A stretch of DNA of 64,000 nucleotides from the NCBI RefSeq assembly GCF_000473105.1, contig NZ_KI421498.1, positions 1,674,001 through 1,738,000 of the forward strand, read 5' to 3'. The DNA is from Phaeobacter inhibens DSM 16374 (lineage in GTDB: Bacteria > Pseudomonadota > Alphaproteobacteria > Rhodobacterales > Rhodobacteraceae). Within the stretch, counting starts at the first letter, position 1; the number at the start of each line of letters is the position of its first letter. Of the stretch, positions 8,160 through 17,093 are shown one piece after another. A model generated the notes under the pieces. It was not told the DNA's origin. It worked only from the letters and a program-made list of their open reading frames with translations, and did no database searches. Made by a program: the position numbers and the translations under genes.

Positions 8160-8567
8160 ATGCGTCGGCTCTGCACAGCGTCTATCGCCCTGCTGTTTTC
8201 GGCGGGTGTCGCCTCCACAGCCCCCTTCGAGGAAGTCACCGTCGGGGTTCCCGTGGCCTCAATCACCGATGCAGAGGAATGGTACCTCGCCCTATTTGGC
8301 GCTGAGGTTGAGGTCCTAAGGCCTGTTCCGGGTGTTGTTGAATTTAAGGTGACACCCGAGACATGGTATCAGATTTTCGAAACCGATGATCCCCAGCCCT
8401 CCGGGGCCGTCGTCAGGTTTTTGGTGGACGATATGGCCGCGTCTCAGGCCAAATGGGCTGACGCTGGCATTGACACCGGCGAAGCAATCCAAATTCCAGA
8501 TGTCGTGACCTATTCGGAGTTTACCGACCCTGATGGGAATGCCCTCGGGCTTTATGACCTGCCGTAA
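8160..8567 (+). CDS. VOC-family protein with an apparent signal peptide
   Basis: The protein has 135 residues. Residues 1-20 (MRRLCTASIALLFSAGVAST) look like a cleavable export signal, followed by a VOC domain (EEVTVGVPVASITDAEEWY through FTDPDGNALGLY). VOC proteins are normally cytoplasmic, so an exported copy is unusual. The start lies 2 bases after the preceding VOC gene, and no alternative ATG or GTG removes the hydrophobic stretch without cutting the domain. The function is not recognised. The pair could form a two-compartment detoxification or binding unit, but that is speculation. Confidence 0.7.
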   Translation: MRRLCTASIALLFSAGVASTAPFEEVTVGVPVASITDAEEWYLALFGAEVEVLRPVPGVVEFKVTPETWYQIFETDDPQPSGAVVRFLVDDMAASQAKWADAGIDTGEAIQIPDVVTYSEFTDPDGNALGLYDLP

Positions 8568-8666
8568 GCATTCAGGATTTCGCGACCGTTGAAAATCGCG
8601 GCTGCACCCGTTGTTGCGAGGTCCAATGCGAACCCTTACGGTTTCTCAATCCGGCGCAGTTCGGGC

Positions 8667-8700
8667 GGAACGCCCCCGCATTTCACAGCGGGGGCGTTCC
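8667..8700. terminator. Bidirectional terminator between VOC genes and cobO
   Basis: GGAACGCCCCCGC (8667-8679) and GCGGGGGCGTTCC (8688-8700) form a perfect 13-bp stem with an 8-nt loop. It sits between the convergent VOC genes (plus) and cobO (minus). The plus-strand tail ATTTCC is only weakly U-rich. Confidence 0.65.
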
Positions 8701-8722
8701 ATTTCCAGATTCTCACAACAGA

Positions 8723-9358
8723 TCAGAATTCGACGCCTTTCTGGGCTTTGATACCGTCGCGGAAGGGGTGTTTGATCTGGCCCATCTCGGTGACCAGATC
8801 GGCAATCTCGATCAGCTCTTCCTTGGCGTTACGGCCGGTCAGCACCACATGGGTCATCGGCGGCTTTTCGGTTTCCAGAAACTCCACGACATCCGCAATG
8901 TCGATATAGTCATAGCGCAGGGCGATGTTGATCTCATCCAAGAGCACCATGGTATTGCGCTCATCGCGGATCATCTCCTTGGCCTTTTCCCAGCCCTTTT
9001 GCGCGGCGGCAATATCGCGGGCCTTGTCCTGGGTCTCCCAGGTAAAGCCTTCGCCCATCGCGTAAAACTGGCACAACTCGCTGAAGTTTTCTTCGATCAG
9101 CGTCCGTTCGCCGGTCTGCCAGGCGCCCTTGATGAACTGCACCACAGCTGAGGGCATTTTATGGGCAATGCAGCGCATGATCATGCCGAAACCAGAGCTG
9201 GATTTGCCCTTGCCCGGGCCGGTGTGGACGATGATCAGTCCTTTCTCGCCGTCCTTGTTTTGCATCATGCGGTCGCGGGCGGCCTTCTTCTTGGCCATCT
9301 TCGCCGCATGGCGTGCCGCTTCTGCTTCGGAAATGTCGGTCTCGGGCGTATCGCTCAT
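8723..9358 (-). CDS. cobO: Cob(I)yrinic acid a,c-diamide adenosyltransferase
   Basis: The protein has 211 residues. A lysine-rich N-terminus precedes the P-loop GPGKGKSS at residues 47-54. Downstream are the conserved FIKGAW and LLDEINIALRYDY segments and the TGRNAKEELIEIADLVTEM C-terminus. It transfers the adenosyl group from ATP to cobalt of cob(I)yrinic acid a,c-diamide. The start is set at ATG 9358 with GGAGAG upstream; longer in-frame extensions are non-homologous. It is divergent from the riboswitch-led cob operon, with its own promoter presumably within 9359-9424. Confidence 0.94.
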   Translation of the reverse strand: MSDTPETDISEAEAARHAAKMAKKKAARDRMMQNKDGEKGLIIVHTGPGKGKSSSGFGMIMRCIAHKMPSAVVQFIKGAWQTGERTLIEENFSELCQFYAMGEGFTWETQDKARDIAAAQKGWEKAKEMIRDERNTMVLLDEINIALRYDYIDIADVVEFLETEKPPMTHVVLTGRNAKEELIEIADLVTEMGQIKHPFRDGIKAQKGVEF

Positions 9359-9424
9359 GGGGGCTCTCCTACTGGTTCGCCCATGTCTTGACAAAGACAG
9401 GGGCAATGGCGCAAGGGGGTTTTG

Positions 9425-9608
9425 TTGGTTCCTGCCATTTGGCAGGCGAAGAGGGAATGTGACAGTTGGGCCATCAGGGTCCGGCCAAGCACAGCCGCCC
9501 CCGCGACCGTGACCGGAGAGGTCTCCGATGCCACTGAGGAAACTCGGGAAGGCAGGATGACCGTCAAGGCCCCAGGCCTTGGCATCCGCAAGCCGGGAGA
9601 CCTGCCAA
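9425..9608 (+). ncRNA. Cobalamin (AdoCbl) riboswitch 1
   Basis: The family's conserved blocks appear in order: GGTTCC, then GAAGAGGGAAT (about 9448-9458), the B12-box-type core AGCCGCCCCCGCGACCG, GCCACTG, CGGGAAGGC, and the closing AGCCGGGAGACCTGCC. The 3' CCTGCC can pair with GGCAGG near the 5' side. It lies on the plus strand 115 bases before the DUF1636 gene and so leads the cobW/cobN operon. The mode is probably repression when cobalamin is plentiful. The 9609-9722 segment between aptamer and start would hold the expression platform; no U-tract is obvious, so translational control is more likely. Confidence 0.92.
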
Positions 9609-9722
9609 CAAAAGAAACGCAACGGGCGGACGGGGTGTTCCGCGACTGGCTGGGATACCTGCGCGATCTTCGCGCCCCCGCTGGCTCGCAGCCCCCTCGC
9701 TGGAACCAAGTGAAGGGCGCTC

Positions 9723-10124
9723 ATGGCCGAGGTAACACTGACGATCTGCACCACCTGCCGTCGCGGCGAGGTGACCGACCCGGAGGCCCCGCGCCCCGGC
9801 TCCCGCATGCTGGCCGCCCTGCAAGACGCCGATCTGCCGGAGGGCGTTGCGGTGCGCGGTGTCGAATGCCTGTCGGCCTGCACCCGTGGCTGCTCCATGG
9901 TGCTAAGCGGCGGCGACGCCCGCTGGAGCTACATCTACGGCGATCTTGATCCCGACGAACATGTGCCCGACATCCTGACCGGCGCTGCCGCCTATGCCGC
10001 CACCACGGATGGTCTGGTGCCCTGGCGCGAACGCCCCGTGGTGTTCCGCAAGCAATCCATCGCCCGCATCCCGCCCGCACCTGTGGCGGCGCCTTCCACT
10101 CCTCCATCGTTGTCCAAGGATTGA
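9723..10124 (+). CDS. DUF1636 protein, cysteine-rich, riboswitch-controlled
   Basis: The protein has 133 residues with cysteines at 9, 12, 49, 53 and 57. The spacing (CTTC near the N-terminus, then CLSACTRGC) recalls thioredoxin-like [2Fe-2S] ferredoxins, and the protein matches the DUF1636 family. It is the first gene after the cobalamin riboswitch and lies 4 bases before cobW. A role in cobalt handling or as a redox partner of the aerobic ring-contraction steps (CobG needs electrons) is plausible but unproven. The start ATG follows GAAGGG. Confidence 0.82.
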   Translation: MAEVTLTICTTCRRGEVTDPEAPRPGSRMLAALQDADLPEGVAVRGVECLSACTRGCSMVLSGGDARWSYIYGDLDPDEHVPDILTGAAAYAATTDGLVPWRERPVVFRKQSIARIPPAPVAAPSTPPSLSKD

Positions 10125-10128
10125 CCCC

Positions 10129-11199
10129 ATGAGCGACCTGAATAAAATCCCCGTCACCGTTATCACCGGCTTCCTTGGTGCGGGCAAAACCACCCTGATC
10201 CGCCACCTGATGCAGAATCCGCAGGGCAAGCGTCTGGCCGTCGTGGTCAATGAGTTTGGCACCGCTGGTGTGGACGGCGAAATCCTCAAATCCTGCGCCG
10301 ATGACAACTGCCCGGCAGAGAACATCATGGAACTGGCCAATGGCTGCATCTGCTGCACTGTGGCCGATGATTTCATCCCGACCATCGAACAGCTGATGAA
10401 CCTGCCGGAAAAACCCGACCACATCGTGATCGAGACCTCTGGTCTGGCGCTGCCGAAACCGCTGCTGAAGGCGTTTGACTGGCCCGCGATCCGGTCGCGC
10501 ATCACCGTGGATGGCGTGGTAGCGCTGGCCGACGCCGAAGCGGTCGCCAAGGGTCAGTTCGCCACCGATCTGGATGCGGTGCAGGCCCAGCGCGAGGCCG
10601 ATGAAGGCATCGACCACGAAACCCCGCTGTCGGAACTGTTCAAGGATCAGATCTCCTGCGCCGATATCATCCTGTTGTCCAAGGCCGATCTGGCCGGTGA
10701 GGAGGGTCTGGACAAGGCCCGCAGCATGATCGAGGCGGAAGCGCCGCGCAAATTGCCGATCCTGTCGATGTCCGAAGGCGTGATCGACCCGCGCGTCATT
10801 CTGGGGCTTGAGGCCGCCGCCGAAGATGATCTGGACGCGCGCCCCTCGCATCACGAACACCACCATCATCACGACGATGATCACGACCACCATCATGATC
10901 ACGACCACAGCCATGACGATTTTGATACAATCGTGGTCGAAATGGGCGAAGTCTCCGATCCGCAACTGTTGCAGGATGCCATCGTGAAACTCGCCCGCGA
11001 GCGCAATATCCTGCGCGTCAAAGGCTATGTTGCGGTGGAAGGAAAACCGATGCGGATGCTCGTTCAGGCCGTGGGTGAACGCCTGCGCGCGCAATATGAC
11101 CAGCCCTGGGGCGCACAGGCGCGCAAGACCGTTCTCGTGGTCATCGCCGAGCATGACAATATCGACGCCGAGGCCATCCGCGCCGAGCTGGGGGCCTGA
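10129..11199 (+). CDS. cobW: Cobalamin biosynthesis G3E GTPase CobW
   Basis: The protein has 356 residues. Walker A GFLGAGKT is at 14-21, the metal-binding CxCC motif appears in NGCICCTV, and a CobW C-terminal domain ends the protein. Between the domains, residues 241-264 form a histidine/aspartate-rich run, a metal-binding linker typical of CobW. The family role is GTP-dependent cobalt delivery to the CobNST cobaltochelatase, which suits its position just before cobN. ATG 10129 is chosen because the Walker A follows closely and the preceding gene ends 4 bases earlier; the longer in-frame start overlaps that gene. Confidence 0.95.
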   Translation: MSDLNKIPVTVITGFLGAGKTTLIRHLMQNPQGKRLAVVVNEFGTAGVDGEILKSCADDNCPAENIMELANGCICCTVADDFIPTIEQLMNLPEKPDHIVIETSGLALPKPLLKAFDWPAIRSRITVDGVVALADAEAVAKGQFATDLDAVQAQREADEGIDHETPLSELFKDQISCADIILLSKADLAGEEGLDKARSMIEAEAPRKLPILSMSEGVIDPRVILGLEAAAEDDLDARPSHHEHHHHHDDDHDHHHDHDHSHDDFDTIVVEMGEVSDPQLLQDAIVKLARERNILRVKGYVAVEGKPMRMLVQAVGERLRAQYDQPWGAQARKTVLVVIAEHDNIDAEAIRAELGA

Positions 11200-11309
11200 A
11201 ACGGATGCCTGCGAAGCGCCAGATTTTCGACGGTCTCGCCCACCCGGCCGGGCCGGGCGCGTGCAGGTTCGCCGTTTCCATATACCTCTTCAGGCAAGGA
11301 GCCTGACCC

Positions 11310-14300
11310 ATGCATGTCGTCTTCCGCGAAAGCCACGGCCTCGACGAGAGTGATACACCACAGGATCTGGGGCAGACGCCTGCGGATCTTGTGGTGCTGT
11401 CCTTCTCCGACAGCGATCTCGGGGCCTTCGCGGCGGGCTGGCATCGCGGCAAGGACCGGCTGCCCTCACTGCGACTCGCCAATCTGGTGGCGTTGAAACA
11501 CCCGCTCTCGGTGGACGTCTATGCCGAGCAGACACTGGAGGGCGCCAAGGGCGTCCTTGTGCGTCTTATCGGCGGCGAAAGCTATTGGTCCTACGGGCTT
11601 GCCACGTTGCAGGACATGGCCCGCCGCAAGGGCATCGCGCTGGCGATCCTGCCCGCTGACGGACGCGAAGATCCGCGTCTGGATGAGCTGTCGACCCTGC
11701 CGGTTTCAACCCTGCGCCGTCTGCAACATCTCTGCGATAGCGGCGGGGCCGTGGCCGCGCAGGCCGCACTGGCGCAACTGTCGCTGGCGGCGGGGCTCTA
11801 TGCCGGTCCGGTGACGGGGCTGAAATCCGTGCCGCAATATGGCTGTTACGACCCGGATCGCGGCGTCTTGGCAGAGCTGCCAGAACAGGACAAACCGCTG
11901 GTTCTGGTCAGTTTTTACCGCTCCTATCTGACCGCCGCCGACACCGGGCCTGTCGATGCGCTGATCGGCGAGCTGCGCGGACGGGGCTATGCCGCCTATG
12001 GCGTCTTTGCCGCCAGCCTGAAGGCGCCGGAAGCTGCCGACTGGCTGCGCAGCGCCCTGCCCGATCTGGCCCCGGCTGCGATCATCAACGCCACGGCATT
12101 TTCCGCGCAGGGCAGCGACGGCAGCACCTCGCCGCTGTCCACCACCGGCTGCCCGGTGTTTCAGGTGGCCCTGTCGACCGCGCGGCGCAAGGACTGGGCC
12201 GAGGCCGACCGGGGTCTGTCACCAGCCGATCTGGCCATGCATGTGGTGCTGCCCGAGGTGGATGGCCGCATTTTCGCAGGGCTGGTCAGTTTCAAGGCGC
12301 CGGGCAAGAAAGACCCGGACCTGCAATATTCCCGCTTTGCCCATCGCGCCGACATGGACCGGGTAAAGGCCGCGGTGGACCGGATCGAAGGCTGGCTGCG
12401 GCTGGCGCAACTGCCCAATCATGACAAACGTCTGGCGCTGGTGCTGTCGACCTATCCGGGGCGCGATCACAATCTGGCCCATGCGGTGGGACTGGATGCG
12501 CTCGCCTCCTGCGATGAAATCCTGCGCGAGCTATGGGATCAGGGCTATGTGGTCGAACCGCTGGAAAGCACCGGCCTGCGCCTGATGGACGAAACGCTGA
12601 GCCTGCCGTTGCAGGACTACAGAACCGCCCTTGCAACCCTGCCGCAGGATCTACAGGACACCCTGGCTGCGGCTTGGGGCCAGCCGGAGGAAGACCCAGA
12701 TTGCCGCGATGGGGCGTTTCATTTCAAAGCGTTGCGAGCAGGCAAGGCGCTGATCGCGCTGCAACCGGAGCGCGGCGAAGTGAAAACCCGCGTCGACGAC
12801 TACCACGACCTCGACCGTACCCCGCGCCATGCCTATGTGGCGTTTTACATGTGGCTGCGGGCGCAGGCCGATGCCCTTGTGCACATCGGCGCCCATGGCA
12901 CGCTGGAATGGCTGCCGGGCAAATCCGTCGCGCTTTCGGCTGCCTGCTGGCCCGAGGTGCTGACCGGCCCGTTGCCGGTTGCCTATCCCTTTATCGTCAA
13001 TGATCCGGGCGAGGCCGCACAGGCCAAGCGCCGCATTGGCGCGGTTACACTTGGCCATCTGCCACCGCCACTGGCCCAGACCAATCTGCCGGACGGCATG
13101 GCGCGGCTGGAAAGCCTGCTGGATGAATATTCCACCGCCGACGGTCTGGACCCCGCCCGCCGCGACCGGCTGATCGACAGCATCCGAACCGAGGCGCAAG
13201 GAACAGGCGTGGAGGCTGATCTTGGCCTCACCTCAAACAGCTGCGCCGCCGAAGCGATCACCCGCATCGATGCCTTTGTCTGCGACATCAAGGAAAGCCA
13301 ATATGGCGAGGGGTTGCACATCTTTGGCACCGGTCAATGTGGCGCCGAGGAACGCGCCGGTCTGATTGCAGCGCTGAACGGGCATATGGTGCCCCCCGGC
13401 CCGTCCGGTTCGCCGTATCGGGGTCGGGCGGATGTGATCCCGACCGGGCGCAACCTCTTTACCACGGATCCCCGCGCGGTGCCGTCGCGGGCGGCGCAGG
13501 CGCAAGGGGTCAAGCTGGCGGAAGAGCTGCTGCGCCGCCACCTTCAGGACCACGGTGACTGGCCCAAGGGCTTGGTGATTGATCTCTGGGGCTCTGCCAC
13601 CATGCGCACCGCAGGCGAGGAATTTGCCATGGCGCTGCATCTTGCCGGGTTGGCGCCCAAATGGGACGAAGGCTCCGAGCGCGTCTCCGGTTTCGAAGTG
13701 CTGCCGCTCTCAATGCTGAACCGCCCGCGCATTGATGTCACCCTGCGGGTTTCCGGTCTGTTCCGCGATGTCTTCCCCGGCCTTGCCCAGATGTTCGAGA
13801 CCGCCGCCGCCGCACTGGCGGCACGGGAAGAGAGCGCCGCAGACAATCCCTATCTGATCGAGACGCCCCGCGTCTTTGGTCCGAAACCGGGCCAGTATGG
13901 CCTGTCGATGAACCCGCATCTGGATGACTACACCGACGAGGCCCGCGCAGCAGCGGGCGAGGCCTGGCTCAATGCGTCTTCGCACGCGATTGATGCCAAG
14001 GGCGATATCAGTGAGGCACGCGCCGCGCTGGAGGCCCGGCTGCAAACCACGGATAGTTTTGTGCACCTGCAGGACCTGCCGGAAACCGACCTGCTGGTGG
14101 CGTCGGATTATGCCGCGCATGAGGCTGGATTTGCCGCCGCCATGGCGCGCATCGGCCAGGCCGCCCCTGCGCTTTACCACATGGATGCCACCCGCCCGGA
14201 CAAACTGCAGGCGCGCAGCTTGGGTGAGGAGATCGCCCGCGTCACCCGTGCCCGTGCGGCCAACCCGGACTGGGCCACCTCGATGATGAACCACGGCTTT

Positions 14301-14555
14301 CGCGGCGCGGCGGAAATCGCGGCGACGCTGGATCACATGGCCGCCTTTGCGCATCTGGCACAGGTGGTGCAGCCGCATCTGTTTGATCTCTATTTCGAGG
14401 CCACTTTGGGCCGCGAGGATCTCGTTGAATTCATGAGCCGCGAAAACCCCGATGCGCTTCAGGCCATGCGCGACCGCTTTCGCGCGCTGTTTGACGCGGG
14501 TCTCTGGAGCACGCGGCGCAACTCCATCATGGCCGAACTGGAGGATGCGGTGTGA
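11310..14555 (+). CDS. cobN: Cobaltochelatase large subunit CobN
   Basis: The protein has 1081 residues. The CobN/magnesium-chelatase H-like architecture is readable along its length, including VHIGAHGTLEWLPGKSVALS, YPFIVNDPGEAAQAKRR and GLVIDLWGSATMRTAGEE. It inserts Co(II) into hydrogenobyrinic acid a,c-diamide together with CobS and CobT, which are not in this window. The gene follows cobW after about 110 bases and overlaps cobG by 4 bases (GTGA). An AAGGAG sequence precedes ATG 11310. The length is slightly below the longest CobN proteins but complete at both ends. Confidence 0.95.
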   Translation: MHVVFRESHGLDESDTPQDLGQTPADLVVLSFSDSDLGAFAAGWHRGKDRLPSLRLANLVALKHPLSVDVYAEQTLEGAKGVLVRLIGGESYWSYGLATLQDMARRKGIALAILPADGREDPRLDELSTLPVSTLRRLQHLCDSGGAVAAQAALAQLSLAAGLYAGPVTGLKSVPQYGCYDPDRGVLAELPEQDKPLVLVSFYRSYLTAADTGPVDALIGELRGRGYAAYGVFAASLKAPEAADWLRSALPDLAPAAIINATAFSAQGSDGSTSPLSTTGCPVFQVALSTARRKDWAEADRGLSPADLAMHVVLPEVDGRIFAGLVSFKAPGKKDPDLQYSRFAHRADMDRVKAAVDRIEGWLRLAQLPNHDKRLALVLSTYPGRDHNLAHAVGLDALASCDEILRELWDQGYVVEPLESTGLRLMDETLSLPLQDYRTALATLPQDLQDTLAAAWGQPEEDPDCRDGAFHFKALRAGKALIALQPERGEVKTRVDDYHDLDRTPRHAYVAFYMWLRAQADALVHIGAHGTLEWLPGKSVALSAACWPEVLTGPLPVAYPFIVNDPGEAAQAKRRIGAVTLGHLPPPLAQTNLPDGMARLESLLDEYSTADGLDPARRDRLIDSIRTEAQGTGVEADLGLTSNSCAAEAITRIDAFVCDIKESQYGEGLHIFGTGQCGAEERAGLIAALNGHMVPPGPSGSPYRGRADVIPTGRNLFTTDPRAVPSRAAQAQGVKLAEELLRRHLQDHGDWPKGLVIDLWGSATMRTAGEEFAMALHLAGLAPKWDEGSERVSGFEVLPLSMLNRPRIDVTLRVSGLFRDVFPGLAQMFETAAAALAAREESAADNPYLIETPRVFGPKPGQYGLSMNPHLDDYTDEARAAAGEAWLNASSHAIDAKGDISEARAALEARLQTTDSFVHLQDLPETDLLVASDYAAHEAGFAAAMARIGQAAPALYHMDATRPDKLQARSLGEEIARVTRARAANPDWATSMMNHGFRGAAEIAATLDHMAAFAHLAQVVQPHLFDLYFEATLGREDLVEFMSRENPDALQAMRDRFRALFDAGLWSTRRNSIMAELEDAV

Positions 14556-15730
14556 CTGGCCAAGCCGCTTCTTCACCGCCCAAAGTCTATGGCTGGTGCC
14601 CCGGCGCGCTGCGTCCGATGATGTCGGGCGACGGGCTGGTGGTGCGGGTGCGCGCACCTTTGGGGCGGCTCACGCCTGAACAGGCGCGCGGTCTGGCCGA
14701 GCTGTCGCAGCATTATGGATCTGGCCTTGTCGATATTTCCGCCCGCGCCAACCTCCAATTGCGCGGCATCCGCGAAGACGCCCACCGCGCGCTGATCGCG
14801 GGACTGCGCGATCTGGATCTGGTGGATGAGGATGCAGGTGCCGAAGCGCGCCGCAATATCACCCTGACGCCGTTCTGGCGCGCAGGCGACGACAGCCACA
14901 AGATTGCACAGGATCTGGCCGCAGCGCTAACACAGGCCCGCGATCTGAAGTTGCCGGGTAAATTCGGTTTTGCCGTGGATTGCGGTGCTGCCCCGGTCCT
15001 GACGGACACCGCCGCCGATATCCGTATCGAACGTGGCCCCGACGGGCTAATCTTGCGTGCAGAGGGTGCAGACACGGGTCTGCCGGTCACCGCTGAAACT
15101 GCCGCAGGCGAAGCCCTCACGCTGGCCCGCTGGTTTCTCGACCAGGGCGGCGCCTCCGAGGGGCGTGGCAGAATGCACCAGTTGATTGCGCGCCGCACAC
15201 CACCCGCAGTGCATGTCGCAGCCGCCCCCAGCGCAACGCAGATTGCACCACAGCAGCCGGGGGCAACCACATCAGGCCTGTTGGTGGCGCTGGAATTTGG
15301 CCAGTTGCCTGCCCGTGCGCTGGCAGCTTTAGCCGATCACGGCGCGCTGCGGCTGACTCCCTGGCGGATGCTGCTGGTGGAAGACATCAGCAGCCTGCCG
15401 CCCCTGCCCGGCCTGATCCTGGATGCAACGGATCCCCGCCTGCGGGTGAGCGCCTGCACCGGTGCACCCGGTTGCCCGCAGGCGCGCGCGGTCACGCGCG
15501 ATCTGGCGCGTGATCTGGCCGCTGCGGTCCCCGTTGGTCAACACCTGCATATTTCCGGATGTGCCAAGGGTTGCGCCCACCCCCTCCCCGCCGATCTGGT
15601 TCTGACGGCGACCAACACTGACCGATTTGATCTGATCCGCAATGGCACTGCCGCGGATCACCCGCTAAACACCTCCCTGAGCGCCGATGCATTGCGCGCC
15701 GCTCCAGACCTTATGACAGAGGGCAGCTGA
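14552..15730 (+). CDS. cobG: Precorrin-3B synthase
   Basis: The protein has 392 residues and belongs to the sulfite/nitrite-reductase-like family. The 4Fe-4S/siroheme-type cysteines are at 302, 308, 337 and 341 (CTGAPGC then CAKGC). N-terminal ferredoxin-like half domains carry DISARANLQLRGI. It uses O2 to make the gamma-lactone of precorrin-3B, the aerobic-pathway marker. The start is GTG, overlapping the cobN stop by 4 bases. It ends one base before cobH. Confidence 0.93.
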   Translation: MTGQAASSPPKVYGWCPGALRPMMSGDGLVVRVRAPLGRLTPEQARGLAELSQHYGSGLVDISARANLQLRGIREDAHRALIAGLRDLDLVDEDAGAEARRNITLTPFWRAGDDSHKIAQDLAAALTQARDLKLPGKFGFAVDCGAAPVLTDTAADIRIERGPDGLILRAEGADTGLPVTAETAAGEALTLARWFLDQGGASEGRGRMHQLIARRTPPAVHVAAAPSATQIAPQQPGATTSGLLVALEFGQLPARALAALADHGALRLTPWRMLLVEDISSLPPLPGLILDATDPRLRVSACTGAPGCPQARAVTRDLARDLAAAVPVGQHLHISGCAKGCAHPLPADLVLTATNTDRFDLIRNGTAADHPLNTSLSADALRAAPDLMTEGS

Positions 15731-15731
15731 T

Positions 15732-16361
15732 ATGCTCCACACCTATGAGACCAACGGCGCCGCGATCTATGCCGAAAGCTTTGCCACCATCCGCCGCGAG
15801 GCCGATCTGGTGCGCTTCACCAAGGACGAGGAAGTTGTCGTCGTCCGCATGATCCACGCCGCCGGCATGGTGGGGCTGGAGGAGCATGTGCGGTTTTCCG
15901 ACGGCATGGCAGAGACCGCCCGCGCAGCGCTTGCCAAGGGCGCGCCGATCCTCTGCGACGCCTATATGGTGAGCGAAGGCATCACCCGCCCGCGCCTGCC
16001 TGCGGACAATGAGGTGATCTGCACCCTGCGCGACCCGAAAGTGCCGGATATGGCCAAGGAAATGTCCAACACCCGCTCCGCTGCCGCGCTGGAACTGTGG
16101 CGCCCGAAACTGGAAGGCGCGGTTGTGGCCATCGGCAACGCCCCCACCGCGCTGTTCCATCTGCTGAATATGCTGCAAGACCCCGCGTGCCCCCGCCCCG
16201 CCGCAATCATCGGCTGCCCCGTGGGTTTTGTCGGTGCGATGGAATCCAAGGATGCGCTGATGGAGGACCTGCCGGTGCCGTCAATGATCGTCAAAGGGCG
16301 TTTGGGTGGCTCCGCTATCACCGTGGCTGCCGTCAACGCGCTGGCGAGCTGGAAAGAGTAA
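15732..16361 (+). CDS. cobH: Precorrin-8X methylmutase
   Basis: The protein has 209 residues, the usual size. The N-terminal YETNGAAIYAESFATIRREADL and the central VVRMIHAAGM (containing the catalytic His expected in the family) are clear, as is the SDGMAETARAAL region. It moves the C-11 methyl to C-12 to give hydrogenobyrinic acid. It lies between cobG and cobI with minimal spacing. TGA of cobG is followed directly by TATG. Confidence 0.95.
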   Translation: MLHTYETNGAAIYAESFATIRREADLVRFTKDEEVVVVRMIHAAGMVGLEEHVRFSDGMAETARAALAKGAPILCDAYMVSEGITRPRLPADNEVICTLRDPKVPDMAKEMSNTRSAAALELWRPKLEGAVVAIGNAPTALFHLLNMLQDPACPRPAAIIGCPVGFVGAMESKDALMEDLPVPSMIVKGRLGGSAITVAAVNALASWKE

Positions 16362-16364
16362 AAG

Positions 16365-17093
16365 ATGACCATGTCCAAGGGTAAAGTCATCTGCGCGGGG
16401 CTCGGCCCCGGTGATCCCGATCTGATGAGCGTCCGCTCGCACCGGATGATCTCCGGCGCGCGTCACATCGCCTATTTCCGCAAGGCCGGCCGCAAGGGCC
16501 AGGCCCGCGCCATTGTCGAGGGTATGCTGGCCGAGGGCGTAACCGAACACGCGATGGAATACCCGGTGACGACCGAAATCCATTTCTCGGACCCTGAGTA
16601 CAACCGGGTGCTGGCGGCGTTCTATGACCAGTGGGCCGACACATTGGCCGAGATTGCACAGACCGAAGACGTGGTGGTGCTCTGTGAGGGCGATCCGTTC
16701 CTCTATGGCTCCTACATGCATCTTTATACCCGCCTGCAGGGCCGTGCCGCGCAGGAAATCATTCCCGGCATCACCGGCATGTCCGGCTGCTGGACCGCCT
16801 CCGGCCAGCCGATCACCTGGGGGGACGATGTGCTGACGGTGGCGATGGCCACTCTCAGCGAGGATGAATTGGCCAAGCGCGCGGCGGAAACCGACGCGCT
16901 AGTGGTGATGAAGATCGGCCGCAACCTGCCCAAACTGCGCCGCGCGCTGGAACGCGCGGGCCGCGCCGAAGACGCCTGGCTGGTTGAACGCGGCACCATG
17001 CCCGGCCAGACCGTGCAGAAGCTGTCGGAGATCGACGGCGAGGTGCCTTATTTCTCCATCGTATTGGTTCACGGACAGGGGCGCCGGCCATGA
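16365..17093 (+). CDS. cobI: Precorrin-2 C20-methyltransferase
   Basis: The protein has 242 residues and is a canonical SAM-dependent corrin/porphyrin methyltransferase. It has the N-terminal GLGPGDPDL loop, the LCEGDPFLYGSYMHLY block and the PGITGMSG loop. It makes precorrin-3A. It starts 3 bases after cobH and overlaps cobJ by ATGA. An in-frame ATG two codons further in is possible. Confidence 0.94.
   Translation: MTMSKGKVICAGLGPGDPDLMSVRSHRMISGARHIAYFRKAGRKGQARAIVEGMLAEGVTEHAMEYPVTTEIHFSDPEYNRVLAAFYDQWADTLAEIAQTEDVVVLCEGDPFLYGSYMHLYTRLQGRAAQEIIPGITGMSGCWTASGQPITWGDDVLTVAMATLSEDELAKRAAETDALVVMKIGRNLPKLRRALERAGRAEDAWLVERGTMPGQTVQKLSEIDGEVPYFSIVLVHGQGRRP

Noticed and set aside
10849-10920. 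Short CA/TG-rich tandem repeat
   Set aside because: It encodes the metal-binding His/Asp linker of CobW, a normal feature of the family, and is not a non-coding repeat array.
9721-11154. 477-codon minus-strand open frame opposite cobW
   Set aside because: Its odd Val/Met run is the complement of the CobW histidine-rich linker; it also covers the DUF1636 gene antisense.
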